64,000 nt of DNA from Oidiodendron maius Zn. Lineage: Eukaryota; Ascomycota; Leotiomycetes; Myxotrichaceae. The notes under the pieces were generated by a model that saw only the letters and a list, made by a program, of their open reading frames with translations, was not told the DNA's origin and did not search any database. The position numbers were made by a program, and so were the translations under genes. Positions 35,172 through 45,992 of this stretch are shown here, one piece after another; the first letter of the stretch is position 1, and each line of letters opens with the position of its first letter. Location: assembly GCA_000827325.1 (NCBI GenBank), contig KN832882.1, positions 1,431,792-1,495,791 of the forward strand. Direction: 5' to 3'.

Positions 35172-36758
35172 TTAAAGGCGAGCAATTTTATTCCGTCTCC
35201 TTTCTGCACCAAATATCGTATCCAGCTCTTTCTTCGACTAGTCAGGGTAAGTAAAGATATATTTAGTAATTTTAGACAGCAACTTACAGACTCTACAACG
35301 TCATAGGCATATAACCAGTCAAGCCCGCCACCTGCTTTCCAAGACTCGTGCTTTGGATTACCGGGGTCCATTCTCTCAGCCATCTTTCTGTCGCGTTGGC
35401 GCTGCTCAGTCCCATCTTTCAGAGCCTTGTAAATCCCAGTCGCCAGAGCAGCAGATTGGATTTGTTCTGCCCTTGGCTTTCGTATCTTTTGATATGCAGA
35501 TAGAGCAAGAGGTATATCATCCGGTGACCTCGCACGACCTAGACACTCTACCAGAACTCCTCCGTCTTCTACAGCGGTTGCAGCTCCCTAACGCAAGAGT
35601 CAATAACGCTTCACGATGACAAGTATGGCTACAATTTACCATGCCTAGATGGGGAACCATGGCATGCGCTGCATCGCCAAGTATCGTCACCCTACCGCTA
35701 GGACTGACCCACGAGTCCAGCTTGGGTATATAAGCAAGCTTCCACAAGAAACAGTCTTCTGGTTTCACCAACTCTGCAATTTTCCTAACCCTTGGCTCAA
35801 ACATTTCAACCCTCTTTATCAGAGAGGAGACATCCCCATGCCTATACGAACTGCTAGTATTTGCAGCCAAAACATTCAATGTGTCTGCAATGTTATCATC
35901 AGCAGCAGGATAAACTGTCACCGTAACGACATAGCTGTCTCCCCGGCTGCTTGTGCCCGATATCAAATGACGATCAGGCCCGTACCAGCTGTGTATAAGA
36001 CTACCTTCCATGAGGGGGGCAGTCACAGGGCTACTCTTCATAGCCTGACTAGGTACTTCGAATTGGTACGCAACAGCCTCGGGAATAGGTTCGACGTCAT
36101 TGGACCCAAGCACTACCGTTCGAACAGTAGATTTGATGCCTTTTCTCGTAAGCATTCGGAGTTAAGACAATCTAACAACAATATATGAACGTGACTGTTT
36201 ACCATCTGCCCCAATAATAAGATCTCCCTCAATATGCTCGCCACTTGTCAGTATCACACTGGGACCAGTTTCATTGATGTGGCGAACGCGACAGGCGAAG
36301 CGGACCTCCACGCCTGCATTTATAGCCTCTAAAAAGAGCTCTCGCTGGTAGCGCTCGCGAGTGACGGCCATGACGCTTTGTAATTATTAGCATCACATCT
36401 TATTCTATACCATACTACCGGGCTAAAATCAGAGCGCAACTTACGGGTAACCAAACCGCGACTGCAAAGCAGCATAATTGATTGACTCCAAAACCTCCCC
36501 ATCCGCATATCGATAGGTGGTATGAGTCGTTGGAGCTAAATCCGCAGCAAGAATCCTCTCCCAAGCCCCGAAGTTGTCAAGGACGCGAGCCGCACTTGGC
36601 GGGATTAGAAGGCTTCCACCCATAGTCTGGAGTTCCTGTGTGTTCTCAAGAATGGTCACTCGGTGGCCATTGCGCTGCAGGCCGATGGAGACGGCAAGGC
36701 CAGCAATGCCGCCTCCGACGATGAGGATGCGGAAAGATTGGCGTTTAGATTTCTCCAT
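35172..36758 (-). CDS. FAD-dependent monooxygenase (salicylate hydroxylase-like, group A)
   Basis: Five exons (36758-36445, 36375-36203, 36139-35640, 35587-35288, 35237-35172; introns 69, 63, 52, 50 nt) encode 450 aa. The three group A flavoprotein motifs are in order: GGGIAGL at about 15-21 (dinucleotide fold), LIIGADG near 160 (DG motif), and GRVTILGDAAHAM near 316 (GD motif, FAD ribityl binding). The rest resembles fungal salicylate-hydroxylase-like enzymes that hydroxylate small aromatics or tailor secondary metabolites using NAD(P)H. No secretion signal. It is divergent from a second flavin monooxygenase across 825 bp, which suggests joint regulation. The substrate is unknown. Confidence 0.92.
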
Positions 36759-37583
36759 GATAATGTAGAGATGGGAGGGCTGGCTTGGCGGGATCTTGGA
36801 CAGAACTGTTGTGCTATTAACGAAGCATCCTGTCGTCGGATATTTTACGGCTTACGAGTAAAATGTGAAGGGGCCGAGGCAGAGTGTAGCTTAAAGTGAG
36901 GAGAGGGGTCACAGCTCCCTTATTTAGATTTAAGCCGCTTACGCACATGCACAATACAGCAAAGGTATAAGTGACCCTGCACCCGTGGGCTTGAAAATGA
37001 CAGTGGAGTCTCCTAAACAAGAATAATACTCGGGATTGCCGAAAACGCGAAGTCATCATCTACCTTGTCAGCAAGGATCTGTTACCTAAACATTTCTTTG
37101 GCCAGTACAATGCCCGTGTAATTATCGGCTGCTGTTCCTACAGTATCAGAGCCCACCGAAAAGAGCATGTTCCATTGGACGAACAAATGCCCAATTCCCC
37201 TCCCACTTGAGTGCCGACACTAGGCCGAGCAGAGTGAGACATCAGTCTTGCAAATCTGCCCACAATCTACATGTCCTGCTATATTCTTTGTGACATAAAA
37301 GTGAGGATAATATTTCGTGTAGTAAAGGAGACTGAGTCTGATGGGTCATCGATATTAATGGAGCTTCAACCATTCTCGGCGCTCGCTGATAGCTTCGCCT
37401 CCTACCGCGGGGTGACAGAATCCGAATATTATGCGAGCCATGCTGGCTATGCATATTCTTGGTTTTGATGCATCACGAGGTATCACAGCTGAAGTCGTAC
37501 TTCAGGCGTATTTAAGTCTCTCCCTGCTCCGAGACAAAAGTGCAATATCAAATACCAACTCTTTGTGCCGTGCTCAGTCAAAT
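36759..37583. promoter_or_regulatory. shared divergent promoter region of two flavin monooxygenases
   Basis: 825 bp between the start codons of the group A FAD monooxygenase (-) and the FMO-like gene (+). No reading frame here resembles a protein. A shared promoter is inferred from layout only. Confidence 0.4.
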
Positions 37584-39765
37584 ATGGCGATCAAGAAGCA
37601 ATTCCCAGACTTTCCCTCCAAGGCGGATCTTCTAACTGAGATATATCAGCCACTGCCAAAGTTGACAGCCGTTATCGATTGGGAGACTCTTGACTCATCT
37701 GTCGCGACTGAGCAAGTATTGGGATCGTTTGCAAAGGCTCTCGAGACAGCGGACACGAATGCTCTGGGTGATGTCTTCCTCATTTGCAAATCATTCTGGC
37801 GAGACACTCTGGCAGTAACTTCTCATCTGAGGACCTTCAAGAGCCGCGAAGTTATCGCCTCTGTTCTTACGAACCTCAACAATAAACGCCGCATCCACGG
37901 GATTGCTCTCATCCCTGGGACAGCACAAGTTGTAGTCGTCAGCGAGACTCTGGTAAGTTCACCTGCTAAAGTCGCACTAATTCTTTTCGTCCTTGAACTT
38001 TTACCTTACGCCTCTCTAGAAATGGTTAGAAGCTTTCATCGTCTTCAAGACCACTATGCCACAAGCAGCCTGTAATGGCAGGCTGGTGTTGTTGCCCGAA
38101 GTCGCCCCTCTCGGACTGGTAGTTTGGAAAATCTGGACTCTCAGCACATGGCTCACAGACTTTGAGAAGCACCCCGAGGATGAAAGGCTCCTGAGAGTTC
38201 CTTCCCCACCACTTAATGTGGAAAACCATCTATGCCCTGATGTTCTCATTGTCGGCGGCGGAAATGCGTAAGTCTCTACAGAGAGATTAAGTAGTTGCCG
38301 CAAATGCTAATGTGTCAACTTCGTAGGGGTTTACTCCTGGCAGGTCGGCTTAAGGCATTTGGAGTCGACTACTTGGTAATCGACAAGAACAAGAATGTTG
38401 GGGACAACTGGTCACTAAGATACGATTGCCTACGATTTCACGTAGGCAAATCATTTTGCGAGACACCATACCTATGTATGTTCTTCCTAATGGATAACTT
38501 AAGTCAGGCTAGTTAACTGACAATGCATGTATATTCTAGCATACCCCCAAGAGGCTACAAACGGACTGACTAGAGACGAATTAGCCAACCAAGTCAAGAG
38601 ATTTGCTAACGAGTTTGATATTCGCACACTTCATCGAACTACTGTTGCGGCTACACAATATAACAATGAGAATGGACGGTGGATGTTGAAGCTTCTCTGT
38701 GAGGATGCTGAGAGAACTATTTCGTGCAAACACCTAGTTCTAGCCACAGGAGCCGGCTTTCAAGAAGCATATATGCCAGAGATTCCCGGCATAGAGCATT
38801 ACGTGGGGGTTAATATCCACTCCACTGACTATAAAAACGCAAGACAACTTGCCAAACTAGGAGTCAAAGTGAGTTTAGCTATTTATTTCAGTCCATCCCC
38901 GCTGAGCCACTGTGTTTAACCTTTGGCCATTACTAGTCAGTGTTGGTCATTGGATCAGCAAATACAGCTTTCGACGTCTTGGAGGATTGTTATAATGCGG
39001 GACTTCAAACAACTATGATCCAGCGCTCGCCAACTTATGTGATTCCTATGTCCTACCTCCTTCATCCAGCTGGCCTTGGACTGTACGATTATGTGCCAGC
39101 CGCTACAGGCGACGCAATTGCCCAAGCAGGTCCACTGGCTGTCTCAGGTCCACTACTTAACCTCACACATGCCAAACAAGCGGCTGCTGAGCCGTAAGTG
39201 TTCCCCGCGGTAAATTTTGTTCCAGATGCTCATAATTAATAGCGATCGGTACGCGCAACTCGCCAAGTCCGGATTTCAGGTGACCAACTGCACGCAATCG
39301 GACCTGACCGCTCATCTTGTCGAGCGGTGTGGTGGCCACTTCGTCGACATTGGCACAGGCGTGGAGTTGCTCTGTACCAAAAAGGTTGGTATCAAATCTG
39401 GAGTTAGCCCTGTGTCCTACACATCCAGTGGCTTGAGATTCAGTGATGCAAGCAAGCTTGATGCTGATGCTATCGTCTGGTGTACTGGATTCAATGGCAC
39501 AGATCTTCGCCATAACCTTTCCGACATCCTTGGTGGAGGAGCAGAGGTTATCCAGGATAGGATGGACGCTACCTGGGGAGTGGATGCAGAAGGCGAGATC
39601 CGCGGCTTGTGGAAGCGGCATGCGAAAGTAGAGAATTTCTGGGTCTTCGCTGGCGGTACACATCAGCATCGGTGGTACTCAAAGGTGATAGCACTACAGA
39701 TTAAGGGGGCCTTGGAAGGTATCTTGCCAAGGCCTTATCTAGAAGTGCCTCGTGCATCTCAATAA
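37584..39765 (+). CDS. FMO-like flavin monooxygenase with NTF2-like N-terminal domain
   Basis: Six exons (37584-37952, 38020-38267, 38327-38475, 38540-38868, 38937-39193, 39243-39765; introns 49-68 nt) encode 624 aa. Residues 1-190 look like an SnoaL/NTF2-like module (GSFAKALETADTNALGDVF, CKSFWRDTLAVT). From about 198 the FAD fold begins (PDVLIVGGGNAG). NWSLRYDCLRFH is the typical FMO segment. VLVIGSANTAFDV near 368 is the NADPH fold, and IVWCTGF is the FMO-specific ending motif. This architecture is common in fungal YUCCA/dimethylaniline-like monooxygenases. The start was set at MAIKKQF because upstream sequence in frame lacks domain character. Substrate unknown. Confidence 0.9.
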
Positions 39766-41151
39766 TGGGATTAAATGCGTCCTAAGGTCTAATCTAAAAT
39801 TCTCAAAGTCACAATTTCCCGTAGTTTATACTTTATAGTGAGATATCTTTAATAACTCTCTATCTAAGATCCGGTCTATAGCAGACTTTATAAATCTGCC
39901 GCAAGGGAAATGTAAGGGACTTGGTATATCCAGCTCTGTTGTATAATGCATGCCAGAAATGCATTCAGAAAGCATCTCCAAATGTATATCAATTTAGAGT
40001 CGTCCATTACACACCACGAGACGCTAAATACTGCTAAAGGTCGCAAAAAGTCCAATTGCACACAACTTTATTTCTATCAAGATGCCTGCACATGGGTTCG
40101 ATGGTTTAGGAAATGCCTTCCCTTCTCATGCAGCGGCCCCCCCTTTCTCTTTCGGCACTCATAGGTAGTGTTGATAGTAGCATTGCCAGAGGATGCACCT
40201 GCAGTCATCGATATACCCAATTTACCATTCAAAGAGGATCGTATATATATTATCTTTATCATCTTTATAAACTCAAGCAAGTTAAATTTAAGTGATTACG
40301 AAATGGTGTTATTTCGACATTACGATATGAGCATGTCACTTTACAAGCGGGTCCAGTTTGATGCAATGGTCGGCTTGATGATGCTCTGTTAATATTTAAA
40401 GGGGCTGGTCCAGACGTCCCCCGCTGTCTGTGTTAGTAGCAGCTAATATCGATACCATTACAAACAACCTCTGCAACCATGGAAAGTCGCGGCCCAGGCA
40501 AATGGCTCACTTCACTTCACCGTTCAGAATCCACGCATTATGGTTAATCATGAAGCTCTGTCTCATTGCCTCTCTCCTGCTCTCGGCATAGTTGCGAGAC
40601 GACTAGCTAGGTAGCTGAGTACCATTGTATGAACCATGCAAGATTTGGCGAAGAAATATTCCGACACTATGGCAGTGGGACCTTGGGAAAGCCGCAGCGG
40701 ATTCGCGTCAAATGCGGCCCATTAAAGATTGACACGAATCTTATGCCAGTGAGGTTAGAAGATCGAGACAATACGATCAGATTGAGTAGTATTTAATCAC
40801 GGAATATAGAATTACCAGACGGCAGAACGATTCCATATAGTCTAACCGTTCAATACTTGGTCCCATTATTTCACAATAAGACGTGTATCAAAACTATCCC
40901 ATAGTGTATTAAAGTTTTAATATGTGAAGGGCGAAAGGTTTGATAAAATCATCCCGTCCAGGGATCTCTATTTGGTACTAGCCCAAGGCAATTCAAAATC
41001 AAGAAAACCTATCTACATATACAGGTGGCATTTAAATACAAAAAAACTCTGGTATTCATATTCATACTAATCAGCAAACCCCAAAAGGATATAATCGACC
41101 TCACATCGCAAAGTCCGAAGGAAGCTGTAGGTGCGTCTCACTGATAGCAAA
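39766..41151. other. convergent intergenic region without recognised gene
   Basis: About 1.39 kb between the 3' ends of the FMO-like and BYS1-type genes. AT-rich; open frames are short and unremarkable. Nothing recognised. Confidence 0.5.
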
Positions 41152-42051
41152 CTAAGGACCCAAGTTCAGAACCAAGTTGGTGGTAGCTACACAGCTTCGG
41201 GTGGCTTGATCATCCGAAGGAAATAGATAAGCATCTGAGCATTGCGTATCGCCAGCGGGACATGTTACTGCCCGGCAATTGGAGGTGTCGGGAGTGACTG
41301 TGAAGCCAAGCTTGTCAAAGAGAGAGGTGAGCAGCAAGTTGATCAAGGAGACATCCCACCAGATTTTATCACCCACTAGAGTGTACTCGAACTGAAAAAC
41401 GTCGGCTTCATCGGGGGTTGTGGCGACCTTAATAGAGATTCCACCAAGATCAGGATTCAGCTTCCAGGACTCGGCATAAGTCCCTCCAACGGGTAAAGTA
41501 ACCATAGTCCCGGCGACATCGCTGGTACTCCATAGGTAGATGGTTTGCCCCATGTTGTTCTTGATAGTCACTCCACCAGAGCTTGTTGACGGTTGTTGAG
41601 ATGTTGATGATGGGGCAACCGAAGTGGTTTTCGACGTTGTGGATGGAGGTGGAGGAGAAGTCGTGTGCGTTGTAGGAGTCGGGGTTGGAGTTGGCGTGGT
41701 GGTGGTAGTCGTGGATGTTGTGGTCGAGGATGTCGTGGTTGACGTCGATTTGGTGGATGAGGTGACCTCGAAGAACACCGCAGCGGTGACAGATGTCGCA
41801 GAACTGGTGGTACAAGCACCAGCGGGTGCAGTGCCATCCGCCCACTTAAACTTTCCATCTTTGATACCATCGCACACCTCAGCGACGGGGATATCTTCTC
41901 CATCAAGTTGGTAAACGAATACCGTATCGGGAGAGACGACGGTAGTGTACACAATGTCACGCTTATGCTGATGACGGTGGGCATGGTGATGAGCCGCTTG
42001 GGCTACGAGCGAGCTCGCAGCCGCGAGGAAAAGGGTCGTAATGAGCTTCAT
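41152..42051 (-). CDS. secreted BYS1/antigenic thaumatin-like domain protein
   Basis: A 299-aa intron-less frame. Signal peptide 1-19 (LITTLFLAAASSLVAQA), then a His-rich stretch with a KR site near 31 (possible Kex2 cut). A short ordered segment (VVSPDTVFVYQLDGEDI) follows, then a Ser/Thr/Pro mucin-like linker at about 95-165 with TTTS and TPTP runs, probably O-glycosylated. Residues 168-299 fit the BYS1/thaumatin-like antigen family (GVTIKNNMGQTIYLWS, GGTYAESWKLN, VFQFEYTLVGDKIWWDVS, and a Cys-containing SNCRAVTC loop). Family members are secreted or wall-associated, with no known enzymatic role. No GPI signal. The low-complexity linker produces many shadow frames on the other strand. Confidence 0.85.
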   Translation of the reverse strand: MKLITTLFLAAASSLVAQAAHHHAHRHQHKRDIVYTTVVSPDTVFVYQLDGEDIPVAEVCDGIKDGKFKWADGTAPAGACTTSSATSVTAAVFFEVTSSTKSTSTTTSSTTTSTTTTTTPTPTPTPTTHTTSPPPPSTTSKTTSVAPSSTSQQPSTSSGGVTIKNNMGQTIYLWSTSDVAGTMVTLPVGGTYAESWKLNPDLGGISIKVATTPDEADVFQFEYTLVGDKIWWDVSLINLLLTSLFDKLGFTVTPDTSNCRAVTCPAGDTQCSDAYLFPSDDQATRSCVATTNLVLNLGP

Positions 42052-45029
42052 CTGACGATACTTGACCAGGAATTTTGTCCTGGATACAGCGATTCAGTGT
42101 CTTGTTGTAAATCAATGCCCGAATGAGACCTGTCAAAGGGCCTTCTCGCAATCAATTCGTCGTCGTGTAGGTACCTATATTGCCACGCTGCGGTCAGCAT
42201 AATGAAAACACAACATTCCTCACTCGTCATCATCCATCACGACAAGAGAGCATTCTTCATCTCCTGGAGCACGCCGCGCGCAGCACCCCTCCCTCACCAG
42301 CCCAAGAATCGCGTGGAAAGCTAGGAGCGGTCTGGTCACATACCGAGTTATCCTGTGGTAGAGGGGGAAAGTATCCAGAAAGACAGCGCATAAAAGAGGG
42401 ACTCCAAACTCGATCACAAGGCGTGCTAGTAGCGGCTGTTCATTCTTGAAGGACTGTGGCAGTTGGGAAGATCAGAACAGGACGGAAAAGTCGTCTGGGA
42501 GCGAAAAGCAAGCCGTGGAACAAAAGGATGGTGAGCGCAAATGTCAAGAAATGAGTGTTACAGATACGTGATGAGAGAGGGAATAAGAGGCCGACCCCTA
42601 ATTAAACGTGAGCAGGCGCAATTTCGCTTAGCTGGATGGAAACGTGGCGCTTAGCCACTTGCATCCTACGGCCAGGGCCTATAATTATCCACTCTGGATC
42701 GCTGTGGCCAATCGCATCGCCGGACGGCCCCTGAGCCACGCACACCGTCTCATCTCGCCTGTGCCGCCTGCTGATTGGCTGGTGCCTGACATTGGTACCT
42801 GAGGCGACTCGGCATCTACCGCCTGCTGTTCGGTACTCGTGTCCGGCGCCCGCGGCCGTCGATACAGCCAGTCTCTGTGTTTGCGCGTCCCCTCACCCAA
42901 CGGCAAGCTGTATTCAAAGGGGTGTCGCCCTGCAGTAAGCAACCCAGCAACTTGGCCTTTAGCGAGAGCTGTGCCAGGAGGTCGCTTTAATAGACGATAG
43001 TAGCACATATCTCCTACATCTGTCCTACTAATTCCTGTGGTTGAGGGCGCTTTCTCCCGTGTGATTCCAAGCCTGACTTAGGATCTTATGAGGGAATCGT
43101 GAACGACGGATGGCATGCAGAGAGAGCTGCTCTTGCACCTCGATGATACTACCACAGCATTTGTAGGTAATTGCAACTTTAAAGCTGGTGAAAAGATTTT
43201 ACCATGTTAAAGTCATCGAATTCATGGACAGCCTGTAGCTAAGCATGCAATGCATGCAAAATATTCGTTATACAAGCAAAGCTCTCCGCAGTCAAGGCCT
43301 TACAGACTGCCCCTCATCATTATAATGGCAGTCCTTCTGGGTGGGTGTGGACCGAAGTCCACTACCGCGTGTTCTCCATGTCACGGGGCGAAGGCTCCAG
43401 TGTCTAGCTTACCTTGGTTGGTCCGGGCCTCCCGCCTGGAGTATCTGGGGATCTCTTGCTCTATTACTCGCACTTTTGGCTGGTCGGCATTATAAGGGGC
43501 CGTGCGACTGTTGTAGAAGAGATTATACTCTAAATCCTTCATGTATCTGAGGCTATAAAGAATCTCCTCTCACATCCCGTTAACCACAGTCCGGACAGCT
43601 AATAATATAAACCGTCTTACCTCATATGACTACTTGCTAATTACTTTGCTTATGGTACTAAGCCTCTGACCAGATCTAGTGCCTAGGATAGCCACGAGCT
43701 AGCGTATTGATAAACTGAGCAAGTTACAGCTAAGGAGTTAGCCTAGACACCTCTAGCCGTAGTAATAGAGGAATTACCTCCCATTGATTCTTAAACTAGT
43801 CCCCCTTTTAATTACATAGGCAGATCTTATAATCGATCTCTCTACTGCTAGATAATAGACTTTAATTTCCTAAAGTATTCATAAGTTTTAGTAACAAAAC
43901 TATTAAAGCATAGTAATAGATATTTATTAAGTTTTTAAAAATCTAGATTATTATTACTACTCCCCTATTTACATCCATTGCTAAGTTAACTACAGAGCTA
44001 GCAGCAACCATCTAGTAACTCTACTAAGAAAAATCATTGCATACCCTAGCTTTCGATTCTTCCTTTAGTCTAGAATTTCTTTAACCAACTGTATTATAAT
44101 CCACTCCTTGTGTTCATGATAATACATACGCTCCGATACGAATTGTTGGAAATCAAATGTACCTCTTTTGGATGCAATTCAAATAATAGCAAATCATTTG
44201 CATAGTCCTCTTCCAATGAGAAGACTGGTAAAGGTTGCCTTGTAAGTGCATCTCCCAGGAAAGCATCTCCACTCTCGAATTGCTCCCTTTACGTCCTCCT
44301 GCCACGTCACTTTCAAGGCGACAGATTATACGGAATCATTTGCATATCATCAACTCAAGCCGCAATGGCCACAATGATGGCGGACATCATGCACCTTATT
44401 TGCAAATATTATCATGTTTCAGAACGGTTTGGTAGTGCGTGAGCCGCCTGAGTGGTGGGTTAGGCTTGCCCAAGTGTTCTCTGTTAGGATGGTATGAAGT
44501 GAGCTTTGGGTGCTGGGAGGAAACTTTGGGATGGGGGTGGAGGACGTCGCGGTGCAGCACATAACATCTATTCATAGAATCGTCAGTTGGGAGCAAAATG
44601 TACATTTGTATCAAGAAGGAAGATAAAACAGTCTTTCAGAAAAAAATTTTCAGTAGTTTATTCTATGCGCGAAAAGTCCTTAAGCATTGACCTTACGCAA
44701 GATATCGGCGAGTGAATGATTTCATCATAGTAGAGATAACATTAATAGGTGAATAGAAGGTCACATACAGTATCGTATTGGAGTTGAAGCTGAGTATGTC
44801 GAAAAGACGATAATTGATTGAGCGCGTAAAATTACTCACAAGAAGTTTATGATAGTTCAGGTGGTTGGCTATAATCATTATATAATCTCACGTGTAATTT
44901 AACTAAGCGATATCAGGGGTGACCTAGGTACCTACTACGGGACGTAATAGACAATTGCCTTTTGGCATAGAACTTATCTTAATAATACTGGCTAAAATTA
45001 AGGTGTCTTTCTGTAGTATTATGCGCCGC
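42052..45029. other. intergenic region with decayed sequence
   Basis: About 3 kb without a recognisable gene. It holds the promoter of the BYS1-type gene, a GC-richer stretch near 42650-42980 with no convincing frame, and an AT-rich RIP-like island (listed separately). Confidence 0.45.
43590..44110. repeat. AT-rich RIP-like island
   Basis: Sequence dense in CTA, TAG and TTA triplets with stops in every frame, flanked by more balanced sequence. It resembles a transposon remnant decayed by C-to-T change. No terminal repeats or transposase motif could be recognised. Confidence 0.4.
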
Positions 45030-45180
45030 GACTATACGCTGCAGAGGTCACGCACGAGATGGTAGTGCAGCTTCTAGTAGAAAATCTAGTCGGAGGCTAA
45101 TGATGGCTCACCCCGCTTAGGTTAGTAGTATTGACCGGACATAAAGGATATCATGAAGTTCTTGTTAGATGGGGCTAATT
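45030..45180 (+). pseudogene. ankyrin-repeat-like relic
   Basis: On the plus strand a broken frame reads AAEVTHEMVVQLLVE, two stops, then WLTPLRLVVLTGHKG and EVLVRWG followed by TAA. This matches the ankyrin consensus (V..LL....A......TPL.LA...GH...V..LL..GA) in order and spacing. Stops sit inside the repeat, so it is a relic, probably of an ankyrin-type NLR or effector gene. Short, so only moderately supported. Confidence 0.35.
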
Positions 45181-45281
45181 GTCAGAGCACTGGTGCTACT
45201 AGCTGGCTAAGTCGCATATGGGACCTTTACAACCGCTTTTGAAGTTGCCCTTAGTTGCCCAGAGGACATTTGATGGGATAA

Positions 45282-45557
45282 ATGTCCCATTTTATAGGCC
45301 AACGATTTGCTGTGCCAGACCACGAGGCGTCTATGAAGCTAAATGCGTGGCCAAGGATCCTCTTTGTACAGGATGATGTATCGGACTTAAGTCGCAGTTC
45401 AACAGGCGCAGACTATACGAGGTTTGTTGATAGGCCTTCCTCGGTCTTCTTCACGGACCCCATACTAAATAATGTGCCTCCCACACCTAAGCCTGATGGA
45501 CGTCCACGTTGCCTAAGACGCTCTATTGTTCCAATTATATACCCATATCAGCCCTGA
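45282..45557 (+). CDS. doubtful small hypothetical ORF
   Basis: A 91-aa frame with ATG just downstream of the ankyrin-like relic. No signal peptide or known motif; a Pro-rich end (NVPPTPKPDGRPR). It may be chance or the leftover 3' exon of the decayed upstream gene. Listed because it is the only sizeable frame in a gene-poor interval. Confidence 0.2.
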   Translation: MSHFIGQRFAVPDHEASMKLNAWPRILFVQDDVSDLSRSSTGADYTRFVDRPSSVFFTDPILNNVPPTPKPDGRPRCLRRSIVPIIYPYQP

Positions 45558-45992
45558 AAGCTCCACCAAAGGCAAGATATTTAGCAACATTAACTATATG
45601 ACAAACAAAGCACCCACAGATGAGTCGGCAACGCTCAGCTCTCCAGTAAATGAGGCGTCTTCTCCTCCTCGTTCTCTCTGATACCACACTGGCAATCTAA
45701 ACCAGGACGTATTCTACTTGCACAGGTACTAACCTAGTATGGCGTCAGAGATGCAACGACGGCCAGTGATAGGTCCACTGTGCTAAGCTACTTTTGACAT
45801 CAATCCTGCCCCAACTTCTCTTCCATCCTTGCACTAGACGAGACTATAAGAAAAGGCTATGGAAATGGTCGAGTAACTTTTATCGGATTTATTTTAGAGA
45901 TAATAAGGGGGGGCTATTTGTTCTATTCTCGTACCTATTACTATAATATCAACATTATCCTAACAGAGGGAAGTACTCTCGAATTATCTACC
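45558..45992. other. intergenic region without recognised gene
   Basis: 435 bp holding the 3' flank of the ABC transporter; AT-rich, nothing recognised. Confidence 0.5.

Noticed and set aside
41624-41914. Plus-strand Val-rich open frame opposite the BYS1-type gene
   Set aside because: It is the antisense of the Thr/Pro-rich mucin linker; composition is an artefact of low complexity.
42685-43008. 107-codon minus-strand frame in a GC-richer stretch
   Set aside because: Arg/Gly/Pro-rich chance composition, no conserved-looking motif.
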